In this document: positions 1 to 12,213 of the stretch, in pieces | Position numbering within the stretch: the stretch's first letter is position 1 | Layout: the number at the start of each line of letters is the position of its first letter | NCBI GenBank assembly: GCA_003249215.1 | Contig: QKJR01000097.1 | Span: forward strand, 124,001 to 188,000 | Length of the DNA stretch: 64,000 nt | Reading direction: 5' to 3' | DNA from: Rhodobacterales bacterium | GTDB lineage: Bacteria; Pseudomonadota; Alphaproteobacteria; Rhodobacterales; Rhodobacteraceae | Notes under the pieces: generated by a model | What the model was told of the DNA's origin: nothing | Databases searched by the model: none | Seen by the model: the letters and a program-made list of their open reading frames with translations, nothing else | Position numbers and translations under genes: made by a program

Positions 1-46
1 GGGCCCATGGCCAGCGGATAGCACGACACGGGGGCATAAAGATTGC

Positions 47-1120
47 GTGAGAGCGAGGCAAGATTTGCGCAGCGGTGAAGAGGCATTGGCGGGGGCAGCG
101 CTGCTCGCGTGGTACGACCGGGCGGCGCGGGTGATGCCCTGGCGCGTGGGCCCGGCCGAGCGCATGGGCGGCGCGCGGCCCGATGCCTATGCGGTCTGGC
201 TCTCCGAGGTGATGCTGCAACAGACGACAGTCGCGGCAGTGCGCGATTACTTCCGCCGCTTTACCGCGCGCTGGCCGAGCGTGAGCGATCTCGCCGCGGC
301 GGCGGATGCCGATGTCATGGCCGAATGGGCGGGGCTTGGCTATTACGCGCGGGCGCGGAACCTTTTGAAATGCGCCCGCGCCGTGGTGTCCGATCACGGT
401 GGGCGTTTCCCCGAAACGGCCGAAGGCCTTCGCGCCCTGCCCGGAATCGGCCCCTATACCGCGGCCGCCGTCGCGGCGATCGCCTTCGATGAGCCCGCCG
501 TGGTGGTCGATGGCAATGTCGAGCGGGTCGTTTCGCGGCTCTGGGCGGTCACCGATCCGTTGCCCGGCGCCAAGGTGCGACTGACCGAGCTTGCCGGGCG
601 GATCACGCCCGCGGATCGCCCCGGTGATCATGCCCAGGCGATGATGGATCTGGGCGCCACGATCTGCACCCCGCGCAGCCCCGATTGCGCGGCCTGCCCG
701 GTCGCCGCCTTCTGCACGGCGCGCGCGCAGGGCATCGCCGCCAGCCTGCCGCGCAAGGCGCCGAAAGCGGAAAAGCCCACGCGCCGCGGTTTCGCTTATG
801 TGGTGCTCGACCCTGACGGCGCCGTCCTGCTCGAGCGCCGCCCCGACAGGGGCCTCTTGGGCGGCACGCTCGGCTTTCCCGGCTCGGACTGGACCGAAGC
901 CCCCGATCCACGCCCGCCGTTGAGCGCCGATTGGCGCGTGGCCCCCGCCGCGGTGCGCCACACCTTCACCCATTTCCATCTCGAGCTGACCGTGATGACC
1001 GCGCGCGCCACGGGCGCGGGTTTCACCTCGCGCGCGGCGTTCCGCCCCGGCGATCTGCCCACGCTGATGCGCAAGGTCTGGGAGGCGGCGCAGAGTGCCG
1101 ATTGGTCGCAACCTGACTGA
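47..1120 (+). CDS. mutY: A/G-specific adenine DNA glycosylase MutY
   Basis: Removes adenine mispaired with 8-oxoguanine or guanine in base-excision repair. The 357-residue protein has the catalytic Glu segment SEVMLQQTT, a helix-hairpin-helix with LPGIGPYTAAAVAA followed by the GPD-loop aspartate in VVVDGNVERV, and a [4Fe-4S] ligand set C-x6-C-x2-C-x5-C around residues 205-221. The C-terminal third (from about residue 245) looks like the NUDIX-fold domain that recognises 8-oxoG. Length is normal for the family. The start is a GTG at 47; no ATG lies upstream in frame. The next gene begins 55 bp downstream, so the two may be cotranscribed, though their functions are unrelated. Confidence 0.95.
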   Translation: MRARQDLRSGEEALAGAALLAWYDRAARVMPWRVGPAERMGGARPDAYAVWLSEVMLQQTTVAAVRDYFRRFTARWPSVSDLAAAADADVMAEWAGLGYYARARNLLKCARAVVSDHGGRFPETAEGLRALPGIGPYTAAAVAAIAFDEPAVVVDGNVERVVSRLWAVTDPLPGAKVRLTELAGRITPADRPGDHAQAMMDLGATICTPRSPDCAACPVAAFCTARAQGIAASLPRKAPKAEKPTRRGFAYVVLDPDGAVLLERRPDRGLLGGTLGFPGSDWTEAPDPRPPLSADWRVAPAAVRHTFTHFHLELTVMTARATGAGFTSRAAFRPGDLPTLMRKVWEAAQSADWSQPD

Positions 1121-1175
1121 TTGCCTCGGGAAACTCGCACGCTATCATGGCCGCGTCCCGCGTCAGAGGTGCCCG

Positions 1176-2318
1176 ATGTCGACCCGCGAAGAACTCCGCC
1201 GCCCCGGCCATGCCCTGCCCTTCTGGCTCTCGCTGGGGACGTTACCGCTCGTGGTGATCGAGGCGCGCTTCGGGGGCTGGACGCTGATCCTGCTGCCGAC
1301 CTACGCCTGGTGGCTGGTGACGATGCTCGACCAGATCCTCGGGCGCAACGCGGATCAGCCCGACACCGAGACGCCCGAGGCCGAGCTTTTCTGGTATCGG
1401 CTGATCACGCTGATCTGGTTCCCGATGCAGGCGCTGGCGATCTTCGGCACGATCGCCTGGGTGACCCATACCGACCATCTGAACGGGCTCGAGGTCATCG
1501 CGCTGATGTTCGGGCTCGGCGTCATCTCGGGTACGATCGGCATCGTCTATGCGCATGAACTGCTGCATCAGAAGACGAAGCTGGAACGCTGGCTCGGCGA
1601 TCTGCTTCTGGCCACCGTGCTTTATTCACATTTCCGCACCGAGCATCTTCTCGTCCATCACCTTTGGGTCGGCACGCCGCGCGATGCGGTCTCGGCGCGC
1701 TACAACGAAGGGTTTCACCGCTTCTTCTGGCGCGTTCTGCTCGAATGCCCGGCAAGCGCCTGGCAGGCCGAGGCGCTGATGCTCAAACGTGCGGGCCGGC
1801 CGCTGTGGCACCCGGGCAATCCGTTCTGGCGCTATGGCGCGCTGCAGGTGCTCGCCCTGATCGCGGCCTTCGCTGTCGGCGGCTGGCTCGGGGTCTGCCT
1901 CTTCGTGCTGCAGGCCTTCTTTGCGGTCTGGCAGCTCGAACTGACCAATTACGTCGAGCATTACGGGCTCACCCGCGAATATCGGGGCGAGGGGCGCTAT
2001 GAACATGTCCTGCCGCGCCATAGCTGGAACGCCGATCAGATGGCGTCGAATTGGCTTTTGATCAATCTGCAGCGCCATTCCGACCATCATTACAAGCCCG
2101 ACCGGCGGTTTCCCCTGTTGCAGACCTATTCCGACGAGGAGGCGCCGCAACTGCCCTTCGGCTATCCGGCGATGACGGCGCTCGCGATGGTGCCACCGCT
2201 CTGGCGGCGCCGGATGAACCCGCGGGTGCGCGCCTGGCGCAAGCGGTATTATCCGCACATCGAGGACTGGACGCCCTATACCAAGGGCACGACCCCGATG
2301 CCGCGCGGCTCTGTGTGA
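1176..2318 (+). CDS. alkB: Alkane 1-monooxygenase family membrane di-iron hydroxylase
   Basis: An integral-membrane non-haem di-iron hydroxylase of the AlkB / fatty-acid desaturase superfamily, expected to hydroxylate medium-chain alkanes or a related alkyl substrate using electrons from rubredoxin. The histidine boxes match alkane monooxygenases: HELLHQK, EHLLVHHLWVGTPRDAVSAR, NYVEHYGL and LQRHSDHHYKPDRRF. Several hydrophobic helices precede and separate the boxes. The ATG at 1176 is chosen because AGAGG precedes it and because earlier in-frame starts overlap mutY; this gives 380 residues. No rubredoxin or rubredoxin reductase gene is present nearby, so the electron donor must be encoded elsewhere. 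The substrate is inferred only from the family. Confidence 0.88.
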   Translation: MSTREELRRPGHALPFWLSLGTLPLVVIEARFGGWTLILLPTYAWWLVTMLDQILGRNADQPDTETPEAELFWYRLITLIWFPMQALAIFGTIAWVTHTDHLNGLEVIALMFGLGVISGTIGIVYAHELLHQKTKLERWLGDLLLATVLYSHFRTEHLLVHHLWVGTPRDAVSARYNEGFHRFFWRVLLECPASAWQAEALMLKRAGRPLWHPGNPFWRYGALQVLALIAAFAVGGWLGVCLFVLQAFFAVWQLELTNYVEHYGLTREYRGEGRYEHVLPRHSWNADQMASNWLLINLQRHSDHHYKPDRRFPLLQTYSDEEAPQLPFGYPAMTALAMVPPLWRRRMNPRVRAWRKRYYPHIEDWTPYTKGTTPMPRGSV

Positions 2319-2348
2319 CCACGTGCCGGGGCGCTGCCCCGGACCCCG

Positions 2349-2400
2349 GAGTATTTGGACCAAGAAAAAAACCAGCTGCTTTTTCTTGGCATAAATACTC
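2349..2400. terminator. Bidirectional terminator-like inverted repeat between convergent genes
   Basis: Two 21-base arms (2349-2369 and 2380-2400) are complementary except for three central positions and are separated by a 10-base loop. The arms carry the GAGTATTT...CCAAGAAAAA sequence, so each strand ends the stem in an A/T-rich run. It lies between the convergent alkB hydroxylase and AlkB repair genes, which suits a shared terminator. Related sequence recurs at 6413, 21745 and 50123. Confidence 0.7.
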
Positions 2401-2408
2401 AAAATCCG

Positions 2409-3044
2409 TCAGCTCACCACGCGCAGCGTCAGATTGAGGCGCCCGCCCTGCGGCAGCAGTGTCGAGGTGGCCGGCGCGATCCGGTCGAGACCGTGATAGA
2501 GCAGCCGAGCCGCCCCACCCATCACCAGCACATCGCCCGAGCGCAGCCAGAGGCTTTGCGTGGTACCGCCGCGGGTCTCGTTTCCGATCCGGAAGCGGCC
2601 GTCATCGCCGAGGCTGATCGAGACGACGGGCTGGGTGAAATCAGCCTCGTCACGGTCCTGATGCAGGCCCATTTTCGCCCCTTCGGGGTAGCAATTGATC
2701 AGGCAGCATTCGGGATCGCGCGCACCCGGCACCACCGCCCGCCAGATCGCCAGGACGCTTTCGGGGATCGGCGGCCATGGGGTGCCCCGCGGATGGGTCT
2801 CGCTGTAGCGATAGCCGCGCCGGTCCGAGACCCAGCCAACGCGCCCCGCCGAGGTCATCCGCACCGACATCGGCCGGCCATAGGGGGTCATCGGCGAGAA
2901 AAGCGGTGCGGCGGCCGCCACCGTGCGCAGATCCGAGACCAAAGCCGCCTGTTCTTCGGGCGAAAGCCAGCCCGGATAATGCAGAAAGCCGCGAATTTCC
3001 TGTGGCACAGGGCGCGGCACGTCCTCTTCGGCGGTTCTGTGCAT
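2409..3044 (-). CDS. alkB: AlkB-type 2-oxoglutarate/Fe(II) DNA demethylase
   Basis: Direct-reversal repair enzyme that oxidatively removes 1-methyladenine and 3-methylcytosine from DNA. The 211-residue length is close to E. coli AlkB. Iron ligands are visible as H128-x-D130 (GLHQDRDEADF) and H184 (LLYHGLDRI), and the 2-oxoglutarate-binding RLNLTLR motif (R202, R208) is at the C-terminus. The N-terminus is set at the ATG at 3044, with GAGGAAG upstream; longer readings run into the dnaK promoter region. It is divergent from dnaK and convergent with the unrelated alkane-monooxygenase gene that shares its name. Confidence 0.92.
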   Translation of the reverse strand: MHRTAEEDVPRPVPQEIRGFLHYPGWLSPEEQAALVSDLRTVAAAAPLFSPMTPYGRPMSVRMTSAGRVGWVSDRRGYRYSETHPRGTPWPPIPESVLAIWRAVVPGARDPECCLINCYPEGAKMGLHQDRDEADFTQPVVSISLGDDGRFRIGNETRGGTTQSLWLRSGDVLVMGGAARLLYHGLDRIAPATSTLLPQGGRLNLTLRVVS

Positions 3045-3072
3045 TTCTCGTGACTTCCTCGGGACGGGGTTC

Positions 3073-3100
3073 TTGCAGGGCCTTTTTCCCCTCCTTATAT
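3073..3100 (+). promoter_or_regulatory. Candidate dnaK promoter
   Basis: TTGCAG (3073-3078), a 16-base spacer and TTATAT (3095-3100) lie about 115 bases upstream of dnaK in the dnaK/alkB divergent region. The preceding C and the C-rich spacer end (CCCCTCCTTATAT) resemble alphaproteobacterial RpoH promoters, so heat-shock control is plausible. No CIRCE-type inverted repeat was seen. Confidence 0.5.
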
Positions 3101-3213
3101 ACGCCGGGAGCCGGAGGGACCAAAGCCTTCCGGGCCAAACCGAAACCCTGGGATAGGGCGCGGGGGCCTGAGTGGACCCGCACCCGCCAATCGCCGCAAG
3201 AAGAGGTATTGAA

Positions 3214-5136
<1,923 letters not shown>

Positions 5137-5154
5137 GCGCCGGAACCTGAGGAG

Positions 5155-5179
5155 CGGGCCCCCCTTTGGGGGCCCGTTT
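5155..5179 (+). terminator. GC-rich hairpin between dnaK and dnaJ
   Basis: A perfect 9-bp stem (5155-5163 with 5168-5176, loop CTTT) is followed by TTT. It resembles a weak intrinsic terminator that would lower dnaJ expression relative to dnaK. The inner part of this element is also complementary over 13 bases to 5189-5201, next to the dnaJ start, so it could take part in an alternative RNA fold. Confidence 0.55.
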
Positions 5180-5208
5180 CCCCATGTTCCCCCAAAGGGG
5201 GTACTGGA

Positions 5209-6366
5209 ATGGCAAAACGCGATTACTACGAGGTTCTTGGCGCCGCCAAGGGGGCTTCGCCCGAGGAATTGAAGAAGGCCTATCGCACCAAGGCGAAAGA
5301 GCTTCACCCCGACCGCAACAAGGACAACCCCGAGGCCGAGGCCCAGTTCAAGGAAGTGAACGAGGCCTATGACGTGCTGAAGGATGCCGACAAGAAGGCG
5401 GCCTATGACCGCTTCGGTCATGCGGCCTTCGAGGGCGGCATGGGCGGTGGCGGCGGCCCGAGGGGCGGCGGCTATGCCCAGGGCGATTTCGCCAGCGCCT
5501 TCTCGGACGTCTTCGAGGATCTCTTCGGCGATTTCATGGGCGGCCGTGGTGGCCCGGGCGGGGCGGGGCGAAGCCGCGCGACCCGCGGCTCGGACCTGCG
5601 CTACAACATGCGGGTGACGCTCGAAGAGGCGTTCAAGGGCGCGCAGAAGACGATCACCGTGCCCGGCTCGGCGCAATGCACCGCCTGCAACGGCACCGGC
5701 GCCGAAGGCGGAGCCGAGCCGCAGACCTGCCCGACCTGTTCGGGCATGGGCAAGGTGCGCGCGCAGAACGGCTTCTTCACCGTGGAACGCACCTGTCCGA
5801 CCTGTGGCGGTGCCGGTCAGGTGGTGAAGAACCCCTGCAAGGTCTGCCATGGTGCGGGCCGCGTCGAAAAGGAGCGCACGCTCTCGGTCAATATCCCGGC
5901 GGGCGTCGAGACCGGCACGCGGATCCGGCTGGCTGGTGAGGGCGAGGCCGGGATGCGTGGCGGTCCTGCGGGCGATCTCTATATCTTCATCGAGGTGCGC
6001 GAGCACGCGCTCTTCCAGCGCGAGGGCGTGAACCTCTATTGCCGCGTGCCGGTCAGCATGGCCTCGGCCGCGTTGGGGGGCGAGGTCGAGGTGCCGACGA
6101 TCGACGGTGGCCGGAGCCGCGTGAAGATCCCGCACGGCAGCCAGTCGGGCCGGCAGATGCGCCTGCGCGGCAAGGGGATGCCGGCGCTGCGCGGTGGCGG
6201 GGTCGGCGATATGGTGATCGAACTGGCGGTGGAAACCCCGGTGAACCTGACCGCACGGCAAAAGGAACTGCTGCGCGAATTCGAGAAGATCGAGGCCGAG
6301 AACAACCCCGAGGGGGCGTCGTTCTTCAAGAAGGTCAAGAGCTTCTGGGATGGGATGAAAAGCTGA
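5209..6366 (+). CDS. dnaJ: Chaperone DnaJ (Hsp40)
   Basis: Co-chaperone that stimulates DnaK ATPase and delivers substrates. The order of domains is canonical: an N-terminal J domain with the HPD motif ([10 protein letters not shown], near residue 33), a Gly-rich stretch (about 75-125), then four CxxCxGxG zinc-binding repeats (starting [32 protein letters not shown]), and the two beta-barrel client-binding domains. At 385 residues it is a normal type I DnaJ. The SD-like AAAGGGGG is 7 bases before the ATG and lies within a self-complementary stretch (see findings). Confidence 0.97.
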   Translation: MAKRDYYEVLGAAKGASPEELKKAYRTKAKELHPDRNKDNPEAEAQFKEVNEAYDVLKDADKKAAYDRFGHAAFEGGMGGGGGPRGGGYAQGDFASAFSDVFEDLFGDFMGGRGGPGGAGRSRATRGSDLRYNMRVTLEEAFKGAQKTITVPGSAQCTACNGTGAEGGAEPQTCPTCSGMGKVRAQNGFFTVERTCPTCGGAGQVVKNPCKVCHGAGRVEKERTLSVNIPAGVETGTRIRLAGEGEAGMRGGPAGDLYIFIEVREHALFQREGVNLYCRVPVSMASAALGGEVEVPTIDGGRSRVKIPHGSQSGRQMRLRGKGMPALRGGGVGDMVIELAVETPVNLTARQKELLREFEKIEAENNPEGASFFKKVKSFWDGMKS

Positions 6367-6390
6367 ACGGGCGCCTTCGGGCGCCCGTTC
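6365..6390 (+). terminator. dnaKJ terminator
   Basis: A perfect 11-bp stem (6365-6375 with 6380-6390) closed by a TTCG tetraloop begins within the dnaJ stop codon. No long T tract follows directly, but T-rich sequence appears 50 bases later, after a partial copy of the GAGTATTTGGACCAAGAA element at 6413-6432. Confidence 0.7.
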
Positions 6391-6412
6391 CATCTGAGTA
6401 TCTGGGCCATTC

Positions 6413-6432
6413 GAGTATTTGGACCAAGAAAA
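6413..6432 (+). repeat. Copy of the GAGTATTTGGACCAAGAA intergenic element
   Basis: The sequence repeats the left arm of the inverted repeat at 2349-2400. Only one arm is clear here, with a degenerate GAGTATCTGGGCCA just upstream (about 6396-6410). It sits between dnaJ and radC. Confidence 0.5.
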
Positions 6433-6475
6433 CGCCTGAACACTTTTTTAACCATCATGGGCGCATCCTTGCGCC

Positions 6476-7240
6476 ATGAAACCCCGCGCCCCCGCCTTTT
6501 CCGAAGCCCCCCTGCCGCTTTTCGCGCCCGACGAGGCCGTGCCGGTCGCGCTCGCGCAGGGGCGGCTGCCCTCCTATCTCGCCGATCACCGGGCGCGGCT
6601 GCGTTCGCGGTTCATGGAGGGGGGCGCCGCCGCCCTGCCCGATTACGAGATGCTCGAACTGGTACTCTTTCGCGCCATCCCGCGGCAGGATGTCAAACCG
6701 CTCGCCCGTCGCCTGATCGACACTTTCGGCGATTTCGGGCGGGTGCTCTCGGCACCGCCTGCGCGTCTGGCCGAAGTCGCGGGCGTCGGCCCCGCCGTGG
6801 TGCAGGAACTCAAGATCGTCGAAGCGGCGGCCCAACGGCTCGCACGGGCCAAGGTGATGCATCGGCCAGTGCTCAGCTCTTGGGCCGCGCTGCTCGACTA
6901 CTGCCACACCGCGATGGCGCATCGCGAGACCGAGCAGTTCCGGGTGCTCTATCTCGATCGCCGCAACATGCTGATTGCCGATGAGGAACAGGCGCGCGGC
7001 ACGGTCGATCATGTACCGGTCTATCCGCGCGAGGTGATCAAGCGGGGGCTCGAGCTCAACGCGTCGGCCCTGATCCTCGTGCACAATCATCCCTCGGGCG
7101 ATCCGAGCCCGTCGGAGGCCGATATCGCGATGACCGATCAGATCCGGATGGCGGCCGAGGTGATGGGGATCGTGCTGCACGATCACCTGATCATCGGGAA
7201 AAGTCGCGAACTCAGCTTTCGCGCCGAGGCGCTGCTTTAG
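6476..7240 (+). CDS. radC: RadC family JAB1/MPN-domain protein
   Basis: The 254-residue protein has an N-terminal helix-hairpin-helix region (about residues 75-115, with VAGVGPAVVQELK) and a C-terminal MPN/JAB metal-binding domain carrying the HNHPSGDPSPSEAD signature near residues 200-215. RadC proteins were once linked to recombination repair, but their biochemical role is unsettled. The ATG at 6476 gives the usual length, although no strong SD is seen. It is flanked by the dnaKJ terminator upstream and a convergent gene downstream, so it is probably monocistronic. Confidence 0.88.
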   Translation: MKPRAPAFSEAPLPLFAPDEAVPVALAQGRLPSYLADHRARLRSRFMEGGAAALPDYEMLELVLFRAIPRQDVKPLARRLIDTFGDFGRVLSAPPARLAEVAGVGPAVVQELKIVEAAAQRLARAKVMHRPVLSSWAALLDYCHTAMAHRETEQFRVLYLDRRNMLIADEEQARGTVDHVPVYPREVIKRGLELNASALILVHNHPSGDPSPSEADIAMTDQIRMAAEVMGIVLHDHLIIGKSRELSFRAEALL

Positions 7241-7262
7241 GTCGAGGCCCGAATTCGCACCC

Positions 7263-8213
7263 CTAATTCACCGCGGCGAGCGAGAAGGCCTCCTCGGGCA
7301 GTGGCATCACCACCGATCCCTCGAGCTGATCGCAATCGGGCATCGCCAGCGTCACCGGCACCGGCGCCCCGATCTGACCGGCGCGGATCTGCACCACCGT
7401 GGCGCTAAGATCGCGCCCACAGGTCGCGGCCGTCACCGGCGCCTCGAGGTCGAACCGGGTGCCCGTCATGCCGGTGGGGGCCGAATAAATCTCGGCATGG
7501 GCGCCCTCGTCCACCCCGCCATAGCTCAGCAGATAGCCGCCGAGCGGCGTGTCCGGGGTGCGCGGCATCCGGGCCTGCACATGCCCCGCACCGTCATAAT
7601 CAGAACCATATTCATAGGCGTTGAGATGAACCTCGGCCGCACCGGTCCAAAGCAGCACAACCCGGTTCACCGCCGCGGCCCCCGGCACCTCGGTCTGTGC
7701 CGTGACGACCTCACCGTTCGGCAAACGGAAGTCGACCGCAGGCGTGGCAGAGAGCGCCGGGAGGAACCCGTTCCAGCCGCCCTCGGCATCGAGCCACAGG
7801 CTGACATCGAGCGGCCCCTGCACCAGGTGCAGACGCTCCATCGGGTGGCATGGTGCCGCGAGCTTGACCGCGACAAGACCGCGCTTGGTTGCTTCGAGCG
7901 TGAGCGTGGCGGGCGCGCAGCTTGCCGCGGCAAAGCCTACGACCGCGGGCTCTGCGGGCGGCGGCAGCGCGGCAAGAGGCGCCTCGTCGGCAACGCGACG
8001 CGCGGGCAATCCGGGCAGAGCGGCGACATCGGCAATGGTGAGCCCGGTGACCGCCATCGGCCGGACCGTCGGCGCATCCGGGCCCGCTGCGGACATCGCC
8101 GTGGCGGGCGGTGCGGCCGTCTCGGGCCCTTGGGCGGTCTGCATCATATGGCCGGTTGCGGCCGCCAGAAGGAAGGTCGCCCCAACGATCGACACTTTGC
8201 GCAGCTTTTGCAT
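7263..8213 (-). CDS. Exported or membrane-anchored protein of unknown function beside secA
   Basis: I do not recognise a characterised family. The 316-residue product begins with a basic N-terminus and a hydrophobic stretch (VSIVGATFLLAAATG, about residues 7-21), then an Ala/Pro-rich linker to about residue 90. A compact region rich in beta-strand-like segments and aromatics follows, with cysteines near residues 113, 121, 265 and 295 that could form disulfides in the periplasm. GGAG lies before the ATG. It is 198 bases downstream of secA on the same strand. That neighbour does not establish a secretion role. Confidence 0.75.
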   Translation of the reverse strand: MQKLRKVSIVGATFLLAAATGHMMQTAQGPETAAPPATAMSAAGPDAPTVRPMAVTGLTIADVAALPGLPARRVADEAPLAALPPPAEPAVVGFAAASCAPATLTLEATKRGLVAVKLAAPCHPMERLHLVQGPLDVSLWLDAEGGWNGFLPALSATPAVDFRLPNGEVVTAQTEVPGAAAVNRVVLLWTGAAEVHLNAYEYGSDYDGAGHVQARMPRTPDTPLGGYLLSYGGVDEGAHAEIYSAPTGMTGTRFDLEAPVTAATCGRDLSATVVQIRAGQIGAPVPVTLAMPDCDQLEGSVVMPLPEEAFSLAAVN

Positions 8214-8363
8214 CCCTGGCTCCTGCCGTAGTCCGGTTCTGACTCAGGCTAGCGGGAAATAGCGGCGAGCTTGGGGCCCTCGCGTGGCATTGTTTCCAAA
8301 ATCCGGAGGCAAGAACGCGCCAGATTTCGCTAAACTTTGCTGAAATTTCTCAAGATATGGAAA

Positions 8364-8392
8364 GGGCGGCGGGTCCTGTGACCGCGCCGCCC
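8364..8392 (-). terminator. Hairpin downstream of secA
   Basis: GGGCGGCG and CGCCGCCC (8364-8371 and 8385-8392) enclose a second stem GGTC/GACC with a CTGT loop, giving a nearly continuous 12-bp stem. Read on the minus strand it is followed by TTTCC, so it may end the secA transcript before the downstream unknown gene. Confidence 0.5.
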
Positions 8393-8411
8393 GAATGCCG
8401 CCGCATTTTCG

Positions 8412-11135
<2,724 letters not shown>

Positions 11136-11322
11136 GTTTTCTCCGCGGGTTCGTCTGACCAAATCGTGTGACAAGCCACCTTGCCCCGCCCCAAGGTGCC
11201 GCCTAGAACGGCTAACGAAAAAAGGGCGCGGCTTGCTTCACAAGACCCTTGGCGATGTAAGGGGCCGCCGTCAGAGTGTCAACGCCGCGGGCCTCCGCGG
11301 CCCTTGCCGGGAGAGGCTTTCG

Positions 11323-12192
11323 ATGCGGAAACTGACCAGAATGATGGGGGCCACGGCCTTTGCGCTCTCTCTTGCGCTTCCGGCGCTGGCCGAGGACGCG
11401 AAACCCGCCCCGCGCACCGACCTCACCGCCGATACGGTGATGGCCACGGTGAACGGTAAGGAGATCACGCTCGGTCAGATGATCACCGTGCGCAACGGCC
11501 TGCCGCCGGAATATATGCAACTGCCCGATGACGTGCTGTTCAACGGCATTCTCGATCAGCTGGTGCAACAGACCGCGCTGGCCGAGATCGGCGAGGCCCG
11601 GATGACCCGGCGCGACGAGATCGCGCTCGAGGTCGACCGGCGCGCCTATCTCGCGGGGTCGGTGCTCGATTACACCGCGAAATCGGCGGTGAGCGACGCC
11701 AAGATCGAAGACGCCTACAAGACCAAATACGCCGATGCCGAGCCCTCGCGCGAATATCACGCGGCCCATATCATCGTGGACAGCGAGGAAGAGGCGCAGA
11801 AGATCAAGGACGCGATCGACGGCGGTGCCGATTTCGCCGAGGAGGCCAAGAAGAACTCCAAGGACGGGGCGGCCGCGAATGGCGGCGATCTGGGCTGGTT
11901 CAAGCTCGAGGCGATGGTGCAGCCCTTTGCCGAGGCGATCGCGGGCATGAAGGACGGAGAGGTCAAGGGCCCGGTGCAGACCGAATACGGCTGGCATGTC
12001 GTCAAGCTGATGGAAAGCCGCCTGACCGAGGCGCCCAAGATCGAGGATGTCCGCGACGAGCTGATCGGCGATCTGCGTCAGCAGGCGGTCGAAACCCGCG
12101 TGACCGAGACCGTGGAAAAGGCCAAGGTCGAGAAGATGGTCGAGGGCGTCGATCCGGCGATCCTCAAGAATGACGCGCTGCTCGGTCAGTGA
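11323..12192 (+). CDS. Periplasmic parvulin-type peptidyl-prolyl cis-trans isomerase
   Basis: Predicted to isomerise X-Pro bonds and assist folding of exported proteins. The 289-residue precursor has a signal peptide with likely cleavage after LALPALA. A SurA/PrsA-like N-terminal helical part comes next, then a parvulin domain at about residues 145-235 (HAAHIIVDSEEEAQ, GGDLGWF, GPVQTEYGWHVVKL). An Ala/Glu/Lys-rich C-terminus follows. The ATG at 11323 has GAGAGG upstream and is the one that gives a signal peptide. It is divergent from secA and 21 bases upstream of argJ, so probably the first gene of a parvulin-argJ-mutT operon. Confidence 0.9.
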   Translation: MRKLTRMMGATAFALSLALPALAEDAKPAPRTDLTADTVMATVNGKEITLGQMITVRNGLPPEYMQLPDDVLFNGILDQLVQQTALAEIGEARMTRRDEIALEVDRRAYLAGSVLDYTAKSAVSDAKIEDAYKTKYADAEPSREYHAAHIIVDSEEEAQKIKDAIDGGADFAEEAKKNSKDGAAANGGDLGWFKLEAMVQPFAEAIAGMKDGEVKGPVQTEYGWHVVKLMESRLTEAPKIEDVRDELIGDLRQQAVETRVTETVEKAKVEKMVEGVDPAILKNDALLGQ

Positions 12193-12213
12193 TCCGCTCG
12201 GGAGGGACAGACG

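Noticed and set aside
1-46. A possible divergent gene starting near position 8 on the minus strand.
   Set aside because: Only a CAT triplet and a few bases are visible before the window edge, which is not enough to support a gene.
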